Positions 20,722 through 31,803 of a stretch of 64,000 bases of DNA are shown one piece after another. Positions within the stretch are counted from its first letter, which is position 1. Every line of letters starts with the position of its first letter. Source of the stretch: Leishmania infantum JPCM5 (lineage: Eukaryota; Euglenozoa; Kinetoplastea; Trypanosomatida; Trypanosomatidae); the NCBI RefSeq assembly GCF_000002875.2, contig NC_009400.2, positions 634,904 through 698,903 on the forward strand, read 5' to 3'. Position numbers and translations under genes: made by a program. A model generated the notes under the pieces. The model had not been told where the DNA came from. It ran no database searches and saw only the letters and a program-made list of their open reading frames with translations.

Positions 20722-23700
20722 ATGACAGACGGCGGCGATTATGAGACGGCGCGAGTGATGGTCTCAGTGCGCGTGCGACCGAAGCTTGCACATCCGCTGA
20801 CCCCCCTCCAGCAGAGTGAGCGCTACGAGAAGGTCGTTTGCATCCCCTCCTCTGACAAGTCGCTGCGACTCGCCGACTGTCGTGCGAAGAAAGGCACTCG
20901 CGACCTCCACTTCGCCTACGACCACGTATTCGACATGGACGCGACGCAGGAGGACGTGTACGAGGCCGCCGTGCTCGACTGCGTGGACAGTGTCCTGGCC
21001 GGCACGAACGCTTCCATTCTCACATATGGGCAGACCGGCAGCGGAAAGACGTTCACGGTGCTGGGAAAGACGGCCGTCGTGCACGACAGTGGGAAGGACT
21101 TGCACGCCGTTGGCTCCGACACGGGCTTGCTCTTACGCTCTATTCAAGACATGCTGATCTTCGCTGAGCGCATGCGCGCCAAGTGTGAGCGCCACGTTGT
21201 GCTCGGCATGACCGCCCTTGAAATCTACATGGACGAGATCCGTGACTTGTTGCGCGAGGGAGTGGCTGGCCGGCCGCTGCAGCCCATCATGACGCGTGGC
21301 GTTCTGCATCTGCCGCACCTCACGCATGTGCCGCTGCGCACGCTACAGGACGCGTTCCACGTGTACGAGAGAGCAGCGGCGCGCCGAGTGCAGAGGGTGA
21401 CTTCTGCGAACGACACTTCCTCTCGCTCGCACGCTTTCTTCACGATCGAGGTGTTTCAGGCCCCCATTACGCCCGACCACCCATCTCCGCCCACCCTGGC
21501 TGAGTGCTGCGCGCTGCGGGAGGCACGATGTGCCGCATCGATTGCAGCGGAGCAGAAGCAGAGAGGGCCTCAGCTACTGCGCAGTGAGTGTTTTGAGGGT
21601 GCCGCGAACGCGCTGCTTGGCACACGCTCCGCACCTGTCATGTACAGCACACTGACGGTGGCGGACCTTGCAGGCAGTGAGAAGGCGAAGCACGCTGAGG
21701 TGCGCGGAACAGGTTTCGACGAACTGCGACACATCAACGCTTCCCTCACCGCACTCGGCAACGTTGTTCACCACCTCTACCACGGTACGCCGCACATTCC
21801 ATACCGTGACAGCAAGCTCACAATGATGCTGCGCGACACGTTTGCGGCTCCCCGTGCGCAGGTGGCACTCTTCGTGAATGTGAGCCCGACAGCTGTGACG
21901 TGTGAGGAGACGCTCTCGTCACTCTACTTTGCTGACAAGATAAAGAGCATGAGGGTGCTTGGCACCGGCGCCGAGTCGCCACAGCATGCCGCACTCCAGT
22001 CAGCGTACTTGGAGTCCATTTACGTCCACGACGCTCTCCTCGCTGAGGCACGCATCGTTCAGGTTCAACAAGAGCACGCGACGGGGCTTCTGCAGCTCGC
22101 GGCGGCGTCAACGCCGCGACACCCTCTGTTCCAGCTACCTTTTCACACGCCCCTGGCCAACGGCACGGACAAGACAACCCGAATGCAAGTTTTGTGCACG
22201 CGCCTAAGGGAACGGCTGGCGCATGAAGAGAGCCCCGAGGCTCGCATGCGCAACTTCCTCGAGACGCGACGGAGAGAGCTCTTGAGGGACATGCTGAGGC
22301 AGTATAGTCGACGCCGCGCTGAGGTGCAAACGCAAATCACCACCGCTGATGAGGCGGGCCTCGATCTACGCGCCCAACTGTCTCGTGATGAGTCTGCCAT
22401 GCGCCAGCTTCTCAGCAAGGTGGAGGAGGCTACTGCGGCCGTCACGGCAACACGGCAGGAGCTGATAAAAGTCAAAAATATGCGATTAGGGGAGCTGCAG
22501 CGCTTGCGCGACTTCGAGGAGGCGCCGAGCGAGGGTGAAGGGGGCATCGTAGACGCGCACGCAGCCCATGCCGACGATGAGGCGAGTCTGGCCGCCTTTG
22601 AGCAAGAAAGGGCTACATACAAGAAGGCGCTGGAGCTGGCGCAGCTTCTTCTCACGCTCGTGGGACTCATGGCTCCTGGATCTACTCCTTCACCATCTGC
22701 GCACACAGACGGTGAGCCGGCTGCTGGTCATGGTCGACGGAACACCACCTCCCGCAGTTGCAGAGACGCCACATCCACCACGGCGTCTTCCACCCCTTCC
22801 AAGCCTGCTTCTACCGAGGCGTGGCTGCGAGGCGCTGTACTGGCGATGGCAGGCAACGCTGTTGTGCAGTCTTCAAGGAAACACCCGAGGCAGCAACGGC
22901 AGCAGGAGAAACTCCAGCCGATTTCTCTACCGCAGCCGTTTCACATCGTCAGCAACTTCACCAACGTCAGTGGAGATCCACAGCCTCTTCCCAAGTACTG
23001 GAGCGTGTGTCACAGGTGCGAGGAGACGGGGAAGGTAGAGGCGGATGCCAACGCCGGCGCTGTTGCCCCCGATGCGATTGGGAAGGGCACCAGCCGCAGG
23101 CCCCGCCACCTCTCTTCCTTCGACGACCCTGCGCTTCTGACACGGGTGACCGCTTACATGGACATGGGCGCCTCTCTCACGAAGCTCGACCGCTATGGTC
23201 GCCCACACGCGCGTTGGTTTTACCTCTCACAGAGAAACAACCGTCTGCTGTTGTGTTGGGATGAGTCGCATCGTGGGCCGGGGCTAATGGGCGGTGGCCG
23301 TGTGTACTTGGATGAGGTGGTGAAGATCACGTTGGGGCGCTCCTCGCCTGCCTTTCGTAAGTACTCCACCCACGAGCGCAAGAGCGAAGTTGGTGACTTC
23401 TGTACTTCCTTCACTCTCGCCTATCGAACCCGCGCACGTAGGCGGCACTTGAAGTTTGTTGATGTCATGTGCCGTGATCGGGTAGAGGTGGAGACGTGGG
23501 TTGTTGGTCTCGCTCAATTGGCCGGCGTCTTCCCGTGCTTCGAAGGCGCGCGCCAACCCATCGGGCCGGAGGATGGATACGAGGAAGAGGCAGCGGTCAC
23601 GGGCAGCGCCGCCGCCGCCAACGCCGATGCCGCGGCAGCCAAAGAGGCGCAGAAGGAGCTCTCTGCCGTCGAGACGGTGCTGTGCCGTAGCTGGCACATT

Positions 23701-23970
23701 CCTGCTCAAACGATGCTGCACACTCGGCGAGAGATCGAGACACGTCGACAGCGCCACCAGTCTGGCCGGCTGCGCCTGAGCCCTGGTGAGCTGCGCGAAC
23801 GGACGGGGCTCGACATCTTCAGAGCCAGTGCGTTGTGGCTGCACTTCAACCGGGAAGGCAGTGTGGTAAATCCGTTCAAGGAGCTGCACTGCTACGTATC
23901 TGATCGGGTTCCGTCGTCGGTGCCGGCTTCTGGATCGCTTCCTCGAGCGATGCCCGGCTGCATTGCCTGA
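20722..23970 (+). CDS. Kinesin with N-terminal motor and C-terminal PH-like domain
   Basis: Kinesins use ATP to move on or remodel microtubules. The 1082-aa product has an N-terminal motor beginning ARVMVSVRVRPKL. Its P-loop is YGQTGSGKT at residue 102, switch I is NDTSSRSH at 230, and switch II is DLAGSEKAKH at 315, followed by HINASLTALGNVVHHL and HIPYRDSKLTMMLRDTF; it ends near SLYFADKIKSM. All ATPase signatures are intact. A coiled-coil stretch (about 520-650) and low-complexity Ser/Thr-rich region follow. Residues about 829-935 read as a PH-like domain: RWFYLSQRNNRLLLCW at its start and a closing helix around VEVETWVVGLAQLAGVF. No FHA domain is evident, so placement in kinesin-3 is uncertain. 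The start ATG follows UTR-like sequence; the upstream open frame is not protein-like. Confidence 0.92.
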   Translation: MTDGGDYETARVMVSVRVRPKLAHPLTPLQQSERYEKVVCIPSSDKSLRLADCRAKKGTRDLHFAYDHVFDMDATQEDVYEAAVLDCVDSVLAGTNASILTYGQTGSGKTFTVLGKTAVVHDSGKDLHAVGSDTGLLLRSIQDMLIFAERMRAKCERHVVLGMTALEIYMDEIRDLLREGVAGRPLQPIMTRGVLHLPHLTHVPLRTLQDAFHVYERAAARRVQRVTSANDTSSRSHAFFTIEVFQAPITPDHPSPPTLAECCALREARCAASIAAEQKQRGPQLLRSECFEGAANALLGTRSAPVMYSTLTVADLAGSEKAKHAEVRGTGFDELRHINASLTALGNVVHHLYHGTPHIPYRDSKLTMMLRDTFAAPRAQVALFVNVSPTAVTCEETLSSLYFADKIKSMRVLGTGAESPQHAALQSAYLESIYVHDALLAEARIVQVQQEHATGLLQLAAASTPRHPLFQLPFHTPLANGTDKTTRMQVLCTRLRERLAHEESPEARMRNFLETRRRELLRDMLRQYSRRRAEVQTQITTADEAGLDLRAQLSRDESAMRQLLSKVEEATAAVTATRQELIKVKNMRLGELQRLRDFEEAPSEGEGGIVDAHAAHADDEASLAAFEQERATYKKALELAQLLLTLVGLMAPGSTPSPSAHTDGEPAAGHGRRNTTSRSCRDATSTTASSTPSKPASTEAWLRGAVLAMAGNAVVQSSRKHPRQQRQQEKLQPISLPQPFHIVSNFTNVSGDPQPLPKYWSVCHRCEETGKVEADANAGAVAPDAIGKGTSRRPRHLSSFDDPALLTRVTAYMDMGASLTKLDRYGRPHARWFYLSQRNNRLLLCWDESHRGPGLMGGGRVYLDEVVKITLGRSSPAFRKYSTHERKSEVGDFCTSFTLAYRTRARRRHLKFVDVMCRDRVEVETWVVGLAQLAGVFPCFEGARQPIGPEDGYEEEAAVTGSAAAANADAAAAKEAQKELSAVETVLCRSWHIPAQTMLHTRREIETRRQRHQSGRLRLSPGELRERTGLDIFRASALWLHFNREGSVVNPFKELHCYVSDRVPSSVPASGSLPRAMPGCIA

Positions 23971-25899
23971 CAGCTGTCAGCGCCGCCCGAAAAGGTTCTG
24001 TGCGAGCACTGCGTCGACAGTTGGGGAGTGAGGATGGGACGAGGAGCGGCATCCATGTTGTCCTTCTCAGCCCGTCGTTGGCATCTCAGAGCGAAACCTC
24101 TGCTTGTACCTCAGCAAGCCTTCCTTCCACCCGACGTATTGCTTTCCCGCTTAGATGGCAACGGACAGCGGTGGGGGGAGGTTGGTGGTGGAGGAGCGTT
24201 TGAGTGTACCGTGATTGGACGCGATGCCCACGTGTGCGTGTACATACATGTGTCTGTGTGTGTGTGCACGTGGTGGTGCTGTGCGCGTGTCGCCCTCATT
24301 TCTCCCGCCTTTTTGTTTTCACCTTTGCTAGATGCATAAAAGCCCCCGCTTGGCATCAGGGTGGTGCCGCCTTGTGTGTGTGTGTCCCGTTTATCATGTC
24401 CCATTAGAAACTGTTGCGGCACATCCACCCCCACTTACACGGCTTCGTGTATATGTGTGCTGTGCATAGAGTAGAATGAGCTCTCCCTGTTGATGGAAGT
24501 GCTCCGTGCCTCGATACATGCCTCAGAGTGTGCGCGTAGGTGTGCGTATCGATGAGCCTGTTGGTTGTTTTGACTTTTGTTTGTGTGCTACCACGGAGGA
24601 GGGGGAGGGGGTTTCTCTGTCGTGCACGGCACGCACCACCGCACCCCGCTGTCTCGCAGTGGCCCTCTTCTGCTCTTCTGCTCTTCTGCGATGGGCGCGT
24701 TTATGCGCCGCAGGGGTGCTGCCACGCCGCAGGGGACCGAGAGCGGCGCCATCGACACAGGAAACCCCCGAAGTCAGAGCCTAAGGCGCAATGGCGTTGG
24801 TGGTGAAGACAAGAGGATGCCTTTGTGTTGTGACGTTGTTTTGCTGTGTGTTCTTTTCCCACCCCAGCAGCTGAAACTGCCTGTCACTTCCCTCTTCCCC
24901 GTCTTTTCTTCTGCGTTCGATCTGAAATGCTGAGGCTGCCGCGCAGAGCAGTAGCAGCGATGCTGTTCTCACTTCCCGCGACGGGCACGCACGCGCGTTC
25001 ATGGACCCTTGTAGCAGAGGGTCTGTCCTCATCGTCTCAGTATCCTTATCTTGTGTTTCCACTATTTAGACCTTGGCGTTGAGGTCGCTTCTCACGTTTG
25101 GGTCTCCCTTCATATATGTTGTGTTTCAGGTGAGGGGAGTGCCACCTCCCCCCTTCTCCACCCCCTCACACTCTCTTGTCCTTTCACGGTGCCAAGCGCC
25201 GCGGGCGACATGAAGGCGCCGCATCTTTTCTGCCCTTGCGCTCTCTCTCACCCTGTTTTTCCACCACTTAGTGACAAGAGAGACACAGCAAGCAATCTTG
25301 AAAAGGCTGATGCGCGCGTTCAAGCCTTTCCGCGCTTGCGAGCTCAACGACACAGAACAGACACGTTCTCACGCTTTTGCGAGGTACCCGCTCTGCCGCT
25401 GCCGCACCTCAACAACTCCCACAGACTCCTTTGGAACTGACCCTCGTCTCCTTGCTTGACTCGGAGATAAGTTCGAGGGGGGTACCGGGACCACTGAACC
25501 CTCGCCCTCCTCCTCCGTTTCAGAGCAGAGAGCCTTTGCTCGCTCGAGCCCTTTTCTTTCAACTCGACTCGCAACGCACGCCCACCCTTCTCCCTCTTCA
25601 CTTCTCTTTGCGCTGCACGCATGCGCGGCTGCGTCGAGCGTCAAGTGCTCACGAGCCGCGGCACGCCACGCATAGGGCCACGCCGTTGCATCCACGATAA
25701 GCTCACTTGCGTGTGCACGCCCCTGCGTGCACACCGAGGGCGAGTGCGGAACCCTATCGGCCTGCCCCTTTCTCCCCTGGTTCACCTGCAGCGGTGCACG
25801 AAACAAAACGAGCACGAGACACCACGCACAGCTGCAACCACCCATCCACTACACACACACACACACATTTCTCTTCCAATATATATATATATATATATT
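23971..25899 (+). other. Intergenic/UTR region with (AC)n and (AT)n repeats
   Basis: About 1.9 kb without a supported gene. It contains TG-rich stretches near 24235-24270 and 24370-24390, a candidate splice acceptor ending in CAG at 25789-25791, an (AC)8 run and the (AT)10 run that abuts the next start codon. Confidence 0.6.
25851..25898. repeat. (AC)8 and (AT)10 microsatellites before the U1-70K start
   Basis: An (AC)8 run spans about 25851-25867 and a perfect (AT)10 run spans 25879-25898, one base before the ATG at 25900. Their position in a GC-rich genome places an unusually AT-rich 5' UTR end directly at the initiation codon. Confidence 0.9.
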
Positions 25900-26748
25900 A
25901 TGGAGTGTGATGAAGAAGCGTCGCGACTGCAGCGCAAAAGGGTGGCGGCGCATCAGCGGCAGGAGATGCATGCCGCGTGGAAGCGCACTTTCTTTCAGGC
26001 GAGGCCGCCGCCGCCTTCGATTGGTCGACTGCACCGACGCCAGCAGGGAATCACCAAAGGCCACTCGTGCTACAATGCCTTCAATACCGCACTGGCGCTG
26101 GCGAAGCAGGCGGATGAGGACGAGCCCACTCGTGATGCCAAGGTAGAAGCCCCGCTGCCATCTTCGCCAACACTCACGACAAGTGCAACAGCGACTGCGG
26201 CTGGCACATTGTCGAAGCAGGAGGCGTGGGCGGCCCAGCTGCAGGGCGAGAATGAGCGGCGCAACCCTTTCACGGACCTCAACGTCCGCTCAGACCCCTT
26301 GCGCACTGTTGTCATGGCCAACTTGCATCCCGAGACGGTCGAGGAGGACTTGCGTCACTTTTCGGATCAGTTCGGCCGCGTGCTGAGCGTGCACATTGTG
26401 CGCCACTACAAGACCGGCAAGAGTCGTCGTTACGCCTTTGTGGAGTTCAACCTCGTCGGGGAGGCCCGCAAAGCCGTCCAGTTTCACCGCAAGAAGCGAC
26501 TGAAGGGCTACTCGATCATCATCGACTGGGAGAAGGGCCGCACTGAGCCGGGCTTTCTGCCGAAGCGACTTTTGGCCGCCTCATCCTTTTGGACCCCCCC
26601 TGCGAATGAGGCGGGCTCTGCGACCTCAACCGAGATAGAACAGGCGAAAAATGTGGATACTGCGGCGCTGGGCACCGAGGGCGTCAAGGTGGCGCCCTCG
26701 ATGCCAGAGAATGATGATGACTTCCTCAACGCCATTTTGAACAGCTGA
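25900..26748 (+). CDS. U1-70K: U1 snRNP 70 kDa protein (U1-70K)
   Basis: U1-70K binds U1 snRNA stem-loop I through an RRM; in trypanosomatids it acts in the few cis-splicing events. The 282-aa product has an N-terminal region with NPFTDLNVRSDPLRTVV leading into the RRM (about 135-215). RNP2 is VVMANL and RNP1 is RRYAFVEF. The RRM is followed by IIIDWEKGRTEPGFLPKRL, the characteristic U1-70K tail after the RRM (ERGRT...W.P.RLGGG in other species). The Arg/Ser-rich C-terminus of animal proteins is absent and the tail is short and acidic. ATG 25900 immediately follows an (AT)10 run; the open frame upstream of it translates UTR. Confidence 0.9.
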   Translation: MECDEEASRLQRKRVAAHQRQEMHAAWKRTFFQARPPPPSIGRLHRRQQGITKGHSCYNAFNTALALAKQADEDEPTRDAKVEAPLPSSPTLTTSATATAAGTLSKQEAWAAQLQGENERRNPFTDLNVRSDPLRTVVMANLHPETVEEDLRHFSDQFGRVLSVHIVRHYKTGKSRRYAFVEFNLVGEARKAVQFHRKKRLKGYSIIIDWEKGRTEPGFLPKRLLAASSFWTPPANEAGSATSTEIEQAKNVDTAALGTEGVKVAPSMPENDDDFLNAILNS

Positions 26749-27820
26749 GCAATGCAGCCCCACTTGCGGAGACTTTGGAGAGGTGGGAACCAAGCACGCA
26801 GTGCCGCGTGCGAGTGTGCGGGGGTGCTTCATGGGCCCTCTTCTCCACTCGTCGAGCTGCGTCTTGACGTGGTTGTTCTTGTGTTCGCGGTTTCTCTATC
26901 TCCATGTGCTCCCCATCTAAGCACACTAAACCACCTTGTAAAGGTGAGAAGGGAAGCGACGCTTCGAACCACCCAGGGCTGCCCATTTTCATGGAGGCTG
27001 GCGCACGGGTGACTACACAGCGTCTGGCAAGGGGCTCGAGGGAGGGAGAGTGTGGATACGTCGCCTCTAAGCGCGTTTTCCAGAGATGTGGTGTGGCTGT
27101 ATCTCTCGTACGGTAGCCGCTCTTCTTCCGTTTATCGTCGTGCATCTGTGCCGGTGCCTGCGAGGGCGGGTGGAGGGGAGAGAAGGGCACTGTCGCCGTC
27201 TGACCCTCCTCTCTCTTGTACCGCTGCTCATGCGGAAGCCTTCACCCTGCTCGAGCCAGCGATTATTCTAGTAAGGATCGCCCGCATGAGCGCACAGAGG
27301 CCTACGCAGCCCACTCTCGCATGCACACGCGCGCCCCCTTTAGCTTTCCTTCTTCACCTCTGCCATTCACCGCCTGCCTCTCTCTCTCCTGCGTTGCACG
27401 CACGTGCGTTCTCTTTGATTTTGCCGCCGCTTCGGGTGCTGCCTTGATTCTCTTGGTGATCGGCCTTGCTCGTGCCCCCTACCCCTCTTCCACTTTCGTG
27501 ACACAGTTACACGTCTCTACCGCTGCGATACGCTAGGGTTATCCGGCTTCTTTACCGAACAACTCTCATTCCTACTCGCTCGCCACGCCCCTCTCCCCTT
27601 CCCCTCCCCGCCGGCGCACTCACCCAAGCGTGCGTACAACACCCCTCGGCCGTGGGCGCACACAAAACATTTGCACTGCATCTTCTCTCAAGCACCTCCC
27701 CTGCCACCACCACCACCACCACAAAAGCTTGAGCACCACCCTCGAGGCTCTCACCATCTGCACCGGAGCATCAAGCCCGATCTCCCGTTCCTATCTAGAC
27801 ACACGCATACACGTACAGCC
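26749..27820 (+). other. Intergenic/UTR region, no gene seen
   Basis: About 1.1 kb. The right half is C/T-rich with a (CCA)n stretch near 27700-27722 that probably belongs to the leader of the eIF4G gene. Confidence 0.6.
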
Positions 27821-29728
27821 ATGCAGTTCACCGTGGAGCAGATTCGCAGTGTGCGAAACAACTACCTTGAGCCGCCGTACCCGGGCTTTTCTCTGGATGA
27901 AGTGGTACGACGCCGCCGCCTGACGCAGACGAAGCTGGTGCGCGGTGAGAATGCCTGGGTTGCGAAGGGCACCGCTCAGACGACGGAGGAGTGGGTGCAG
28001 CGACTGCTGCATGGCACACTGAACAAGCTGACAGAGGAGAACAAGGACATCATGATTGATAAGCTACTCACCAAAGAGCTCTTTGCCACGGAGGATATTA
28101 TGAACATGGTCGTCAACATCATCTTCAAGAAGGCGCTGGACGAGCCAGAGAACAGCAAGCTGTACGCCGGCGTGTGCCACAGCCTTGCCTTATACGAGGC
28201 GAACGTTTTGCGCGATGGCCACAAGGGCGAGCGACCACAGTCGCAGCTGCGCGACGCCATTATCAGCACTGTGCAGCACGAGTTCCGAACGCTCTCCAAG
28301 GAGCTGTCGAAGATGGAGGACAAGTCAGAGGAGGAGCTCGAGTACGAGCGGTCCAACGTGATGCGGCGCAAACGGTCGAACATGCGCTTTATCGGTGAGC
28401 TGTACCTTTGCACGGCCCTGACGCACTCGACCATGTTCACCGTCATGGATCTGACGATGCGCTGCAGCGACAAGACGGGCTTTCCCAGCAGCGAGAACAT
28501 CGAACTGCTCGCCGCGCTCCTCAACACAATCGGCGATCGACTAGATCAGAACCACAAGAAGACGCTAGACCGCTACTTCACCTCCCTCGAGAACTTCAAT
28601 AAGAAGCCCGACTGCCCGTACCCGCCGCGCATTCGCTTCAAGATTATGGACCTGCTGGATCTGCGCAAGCGCGGTTGGGGCTCAAAGCCGAAGCCCGTCA
28701 AGGCAGCCCTGCCGCCAAGCCACGGCAAGGATAAAAAGTGCGCCACGGCCCCGCCCCCGAAGAAGGGCGGCCGTGACCAGGGCAGCGCCGCCGCTGCGTC
28801 GAAGAGCTGGCGCGACGCCGCCACGATGAAGACAGGTACTGCGGCAGCACCGGCGTCTTCCACCGGTAAGGGGCTGAACGGGCGCGGCACGTCGAGTGCC
28901 TCGCCGGCAGCCAACACAACAGCGTTGTCCACCTCAGCGGCGGTCACGGTCGCTGCCACTGCACCTGCCGGTGCCTCGTTCCGCGACGAAGCGTCGCCGC
29001 AGGTGCCGCTCGTGAAGTTCGAGCTGCGTGTGGCGTCGATGTTCCAGGAGTGGGTGGCAGACCGCACGAACGACGTCATCCTCCACTGGGTCGATCAGTT
29101 CAACACATGCGACCGCTTTTTTGAGTCGGAGAGCGAACTTTGCGTGGCAGTGGCGCAGGAGGTGATCCACTCGGCTTGCACGACCACCCGCAAGGACGCC
29201 CAGCGCGAGGCTTTCAGCTTCCTTGTCGTCGGGCTGTACATGATCGACACGGAGGTGTTCGACGGCTTTGCCAGCGCTCTCGCCTCTGCCATCGAGGACG
29301 GCCTTTTGGAAGATGTCCCAAAGTTTGGGGAGCGCTTCATGAGTATGCTGCGCCTCACCTCCACTGAGCAGGAGACGCGCGCCGATGTGTACTTCGATGC
29401 GGCGAACGTGCTGCGACTGACATACAATCGGCTGGAGAGCCCCGACGACTCCGCCGTGGATACGTTGATGTCCTTCTGGGATCGCGTGCCGCTGCCGTCC
29501 ACCGACGAGGAGAACATGATTCGCATGGACCTCGATGTTGTGTACAGCCTCTGCAACCCCGAGGGGGCGCAGGACGGGCTGGAGAAGCTGCTCAGTCGCA
29601 TTATCCACTCGATGCTGCAGATGCAGCTGATGGACGCGGAGGTGCTGGACGAGTTCCTCTGCTTGGATGTGCAGGAGGGGGTTTGTGCCAAGGTCATTGC
29701 CGACTACAAGGAGCGCTTCCCCAAGTAA
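27821..29728 (+). CDS. EIF4G3: eIF4G-type translation initiation factor, LeishIF4G-3-like
   Basis: eIF4G scaffolds cap-binding eIF4E, helicase eIF4A and the ribosome. The 635-aa product has YPGFSLDE at residues 20-27, the published eIF4E-binding motif of LeishIF4G-3 at exactly that position, which also confirms the start. A MIF4G helical domain follows (about 55-275): WVQRLLHGTLNKLTEENKD, then IIFKKALDEPENSKLYAGVC, and SNMRFIGELYLCTAL. A Lys/Ala/Ser-rich linker spans about 285-395. The C-terminal helical region (about 400-635), with FELRVASMFQEWVADRTND, looks like an MA3-type domain. LeishIF4G-3 partners LeishIF4E-4 in the main cap-dependent complex of the parasite. The neighbour downstream is prohibitin, the order I recall for L. 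major chromosome 16. Confidence 0.95.
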   Translation: MQFTVEQIRSVRNNYLEPPYPGFSLDEVVRRRRLTQTKLVRGENAWVAKGTAQTTEEWVQRLLHGTLNKLTEENKDIMIDKLLTKELFATEDIMNMVVNIIFKKALDEPENSKLYAGVCHSLALYEANVLRDGHKGERPQSQLRDAIISTVQHEFRTLSKELSKMEDKSEEELEYERSNVMRRKRSNMRFIGELYLCTALTHSTMFTVMDLTMRCSDKTGFPSSENIELLAALLNTIGDRLDQNHKKTLDRYFTSLENFNKKPDCPYPPRIRFKIMDLLDLRKRGWGSKPKPVKAALPPSHGKDKKCATAPPPKKGGRDQGSAAAASKSWRDAATMKTGTAAAPASSTGKGLNGRGTSSASPAANTTALSTSAAVTVAATAPAGASFRDEASPQVPLVKFELRVASMFQEWVADRTNDVILHWVDQFNTCDRFFESESELCVAVAQEVIHSACTTTRKDAQREAFSFLVVGLYMIDTEVFDGFASALASAIEDGLLEDVPKFGERFMSMLRLTSTEQETRADVYFDAANVLRLTYNRLESPDDSAVDTLMSFWDRVPLPSTDEENMIRMDLDVVYSLCNPEGAQDGLEKLLSRIIHSMLQMQLMDAEVLDEFLCLDVQEGVCAKVIADYKERFPK

Positions 29729-31803
29729 TGCGGTTCTCGGCTGCCCGTGCCCACAGCACCTTCTGTGCTCATCATTACCGTGTGCGCACAAGCTACTGGA
29801 AAGCAGTGGCGGAGATGTGTGTGGCCGCATGGCTAACGGTCAAGATGGAGGAGGGCCAATTGCCGTCGTGGCGTGAAGCGTCGCTTCTTTCGGCTTTTTC
29901 TCCGCACCCTTGAAGTGGGTGACGCGGTCGGCGGTGGCGGTGTGATCGCTGGGACGTGTGAGCGCACACGTGCGCGCGTCCTTCTTTTTTTCTCTGTGCT
30001 TTTGTCTGCGTTGCGTAATGGGTTGCCTTAATCGAATAAACGGCGCACCCCCTCCCTCCTCCTCTCCCTCTGCCTCACTTGCCGAGCATACCACCGAATG
30101 CCAGGAAAGCGTCGAAGAAAAGAAGCGACACCCAGCGACGAATGCACATGTATGAAAGAAGAGGATCGAAGGGGTGACGAGGCGTGTAGTGCGCCCATCA
30201 GTGGCGATATTGGGCCTTTCAGGAGGCAAACACATCAAGATAGAGAGAGAGAAAGGAGGGGGATGGCGCGCTCACTTGAAGGGAAGACCCGGGCTGGCGT
30301 CTGCGTGCGCGCGTGACGCTGATGCTGCACATGACCGCTGCACTGCTTGAAGGCCGTCCTCCTCCCCTTTCCCTGCCCCCTTCGTCCCTTGCTCGTTCTC
30401 GCTGCGTGGGCTGCTTTTTTCGCGTGCGCAGCAGCGGCGCTTCCCCCATGCGAAGCACCAAGTGCCGCGCAAGGCTGTGCTGGGCGAAGAAGCGTGTTAG
30501 TGATAACAAAGAGCGTTAACGATCATGAGCACATGGACCGTGTCTCAGTTGCTGTGCTGTGCTTGCGACGCCGCGTTTCTTCTGCTCTGTCTTGCACTCT
30601 GTGTCTGGCATCCCTGCCGTCTCTCCTCTCACTGCGTTGCCGTGGTGATGAGTGAGGCGGGAGATGAGGAGACGGAAAGCCCGCATGATCGGGGGCGGCG
30701 CAGGGCTGGCGGGCCGCGGTGGTGGTGGCCATTCTATTCTTCCCTTCTTCTTTTTCGTCTTTACCTTCGCGCATTTTTTCTCCCGTGGTGGTGGTGGTGG
30801 GGACTGTGGGGTACTTCAAGCGCACGTTCGAGTGCGTGCGCGTGTCGCTATGCGCATCCTTGCGTGACCCTTCCTGGCCTCTTGCCGTTTCGTCGCTCTT
30901 TGCACCGCGACACGCAGGTGTGTTTGTGTGTGTGGAAGAGGGCGGAGCCCCTGAGGACTTGTTTTTGTCTCTCCGTGTTTAATTCGGTACGTCCCCTGTT
31001 TTACATATGATGCTGTGTTTGCGCATGCTGAGATACCTAGGCGTGAAAACCGTGTAGCCAGAGACAGAGCCACATGCATGAAGGGAGCGTAAACAGGCGG
31101 TGGCCAGTGACTGAATCACTAAGGGTGATGCCTGCGGGCTTACTGTGAAGTAGAACGGTTCTCTCGACGCTTGAGACTACGCTCACTGCTCCTGTGCGGG
31201 TGCGTGCGCGTATGCACGCCTCGTGGCTGCTTCTTTTCCATTCGCGCATCGCCTATCATTGCGGTTGCACTCATCCCACTCGCGTTTCCGAGACCACACG
31301 CTCGCTTTCTCACTTCTGTATCTGGATTACCCCCTCCATACCCTGCCCTTGCACCCTTCACACTCCCACTGCGCATCTGCGCGCTGACACCAACATGAAT
31401 GTTCTCCATCGCCATTCCCTCTGCCGTTCGTCCATGCCGCACTTCTGTAGTTCTCTGTTCGTTTCCTCATCATACAGGAAAAGCTGCGCGTAATTTGTTG
31501 TGCCTTCGCTGCGGACTTCGCCCTCTGTGTTGCTCTGCGCCTTCTCTTTTTTCGCTCGTGTTGGCTTCTGCATGCATCTCCAGGAGGCGTGTAGCTGACT
31601 TCGCAGACGCGGTCTCTAGCTCCCATCCTCGCGCAGTCCTTGCATCTTTCGCTTATTCTTCTCCGTCTGTAAAGAGCTTTCTTCAATCACCAAGAGGCTC
31701 CAACACAGGTTGAGTTTGCCAGTATCTCACAGCATCCACCACTTCTGCTGCTAGCGCTTGCCTCCCGGCTCTTCAATTTCTCGTCTCTCCTATCGTCTTG
31801 GCG
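29729..31803 (+). other. Intergenic/UTR region, no gene seen
   Basis: About 2.1 kb with no supported gene. It has a GGT-rich stretch near 30785-30805 and mixed C/T-rich sequence toward the prohibitin start. Confidence 0.6.

Noticed and set aside
25621..25899. N-terminal extension of U1-70K
   Set aside because: It passes through (AC)n and (AT)n repeats, giving TH and IY runs; ATG 25900 gives a normal U1-70K.
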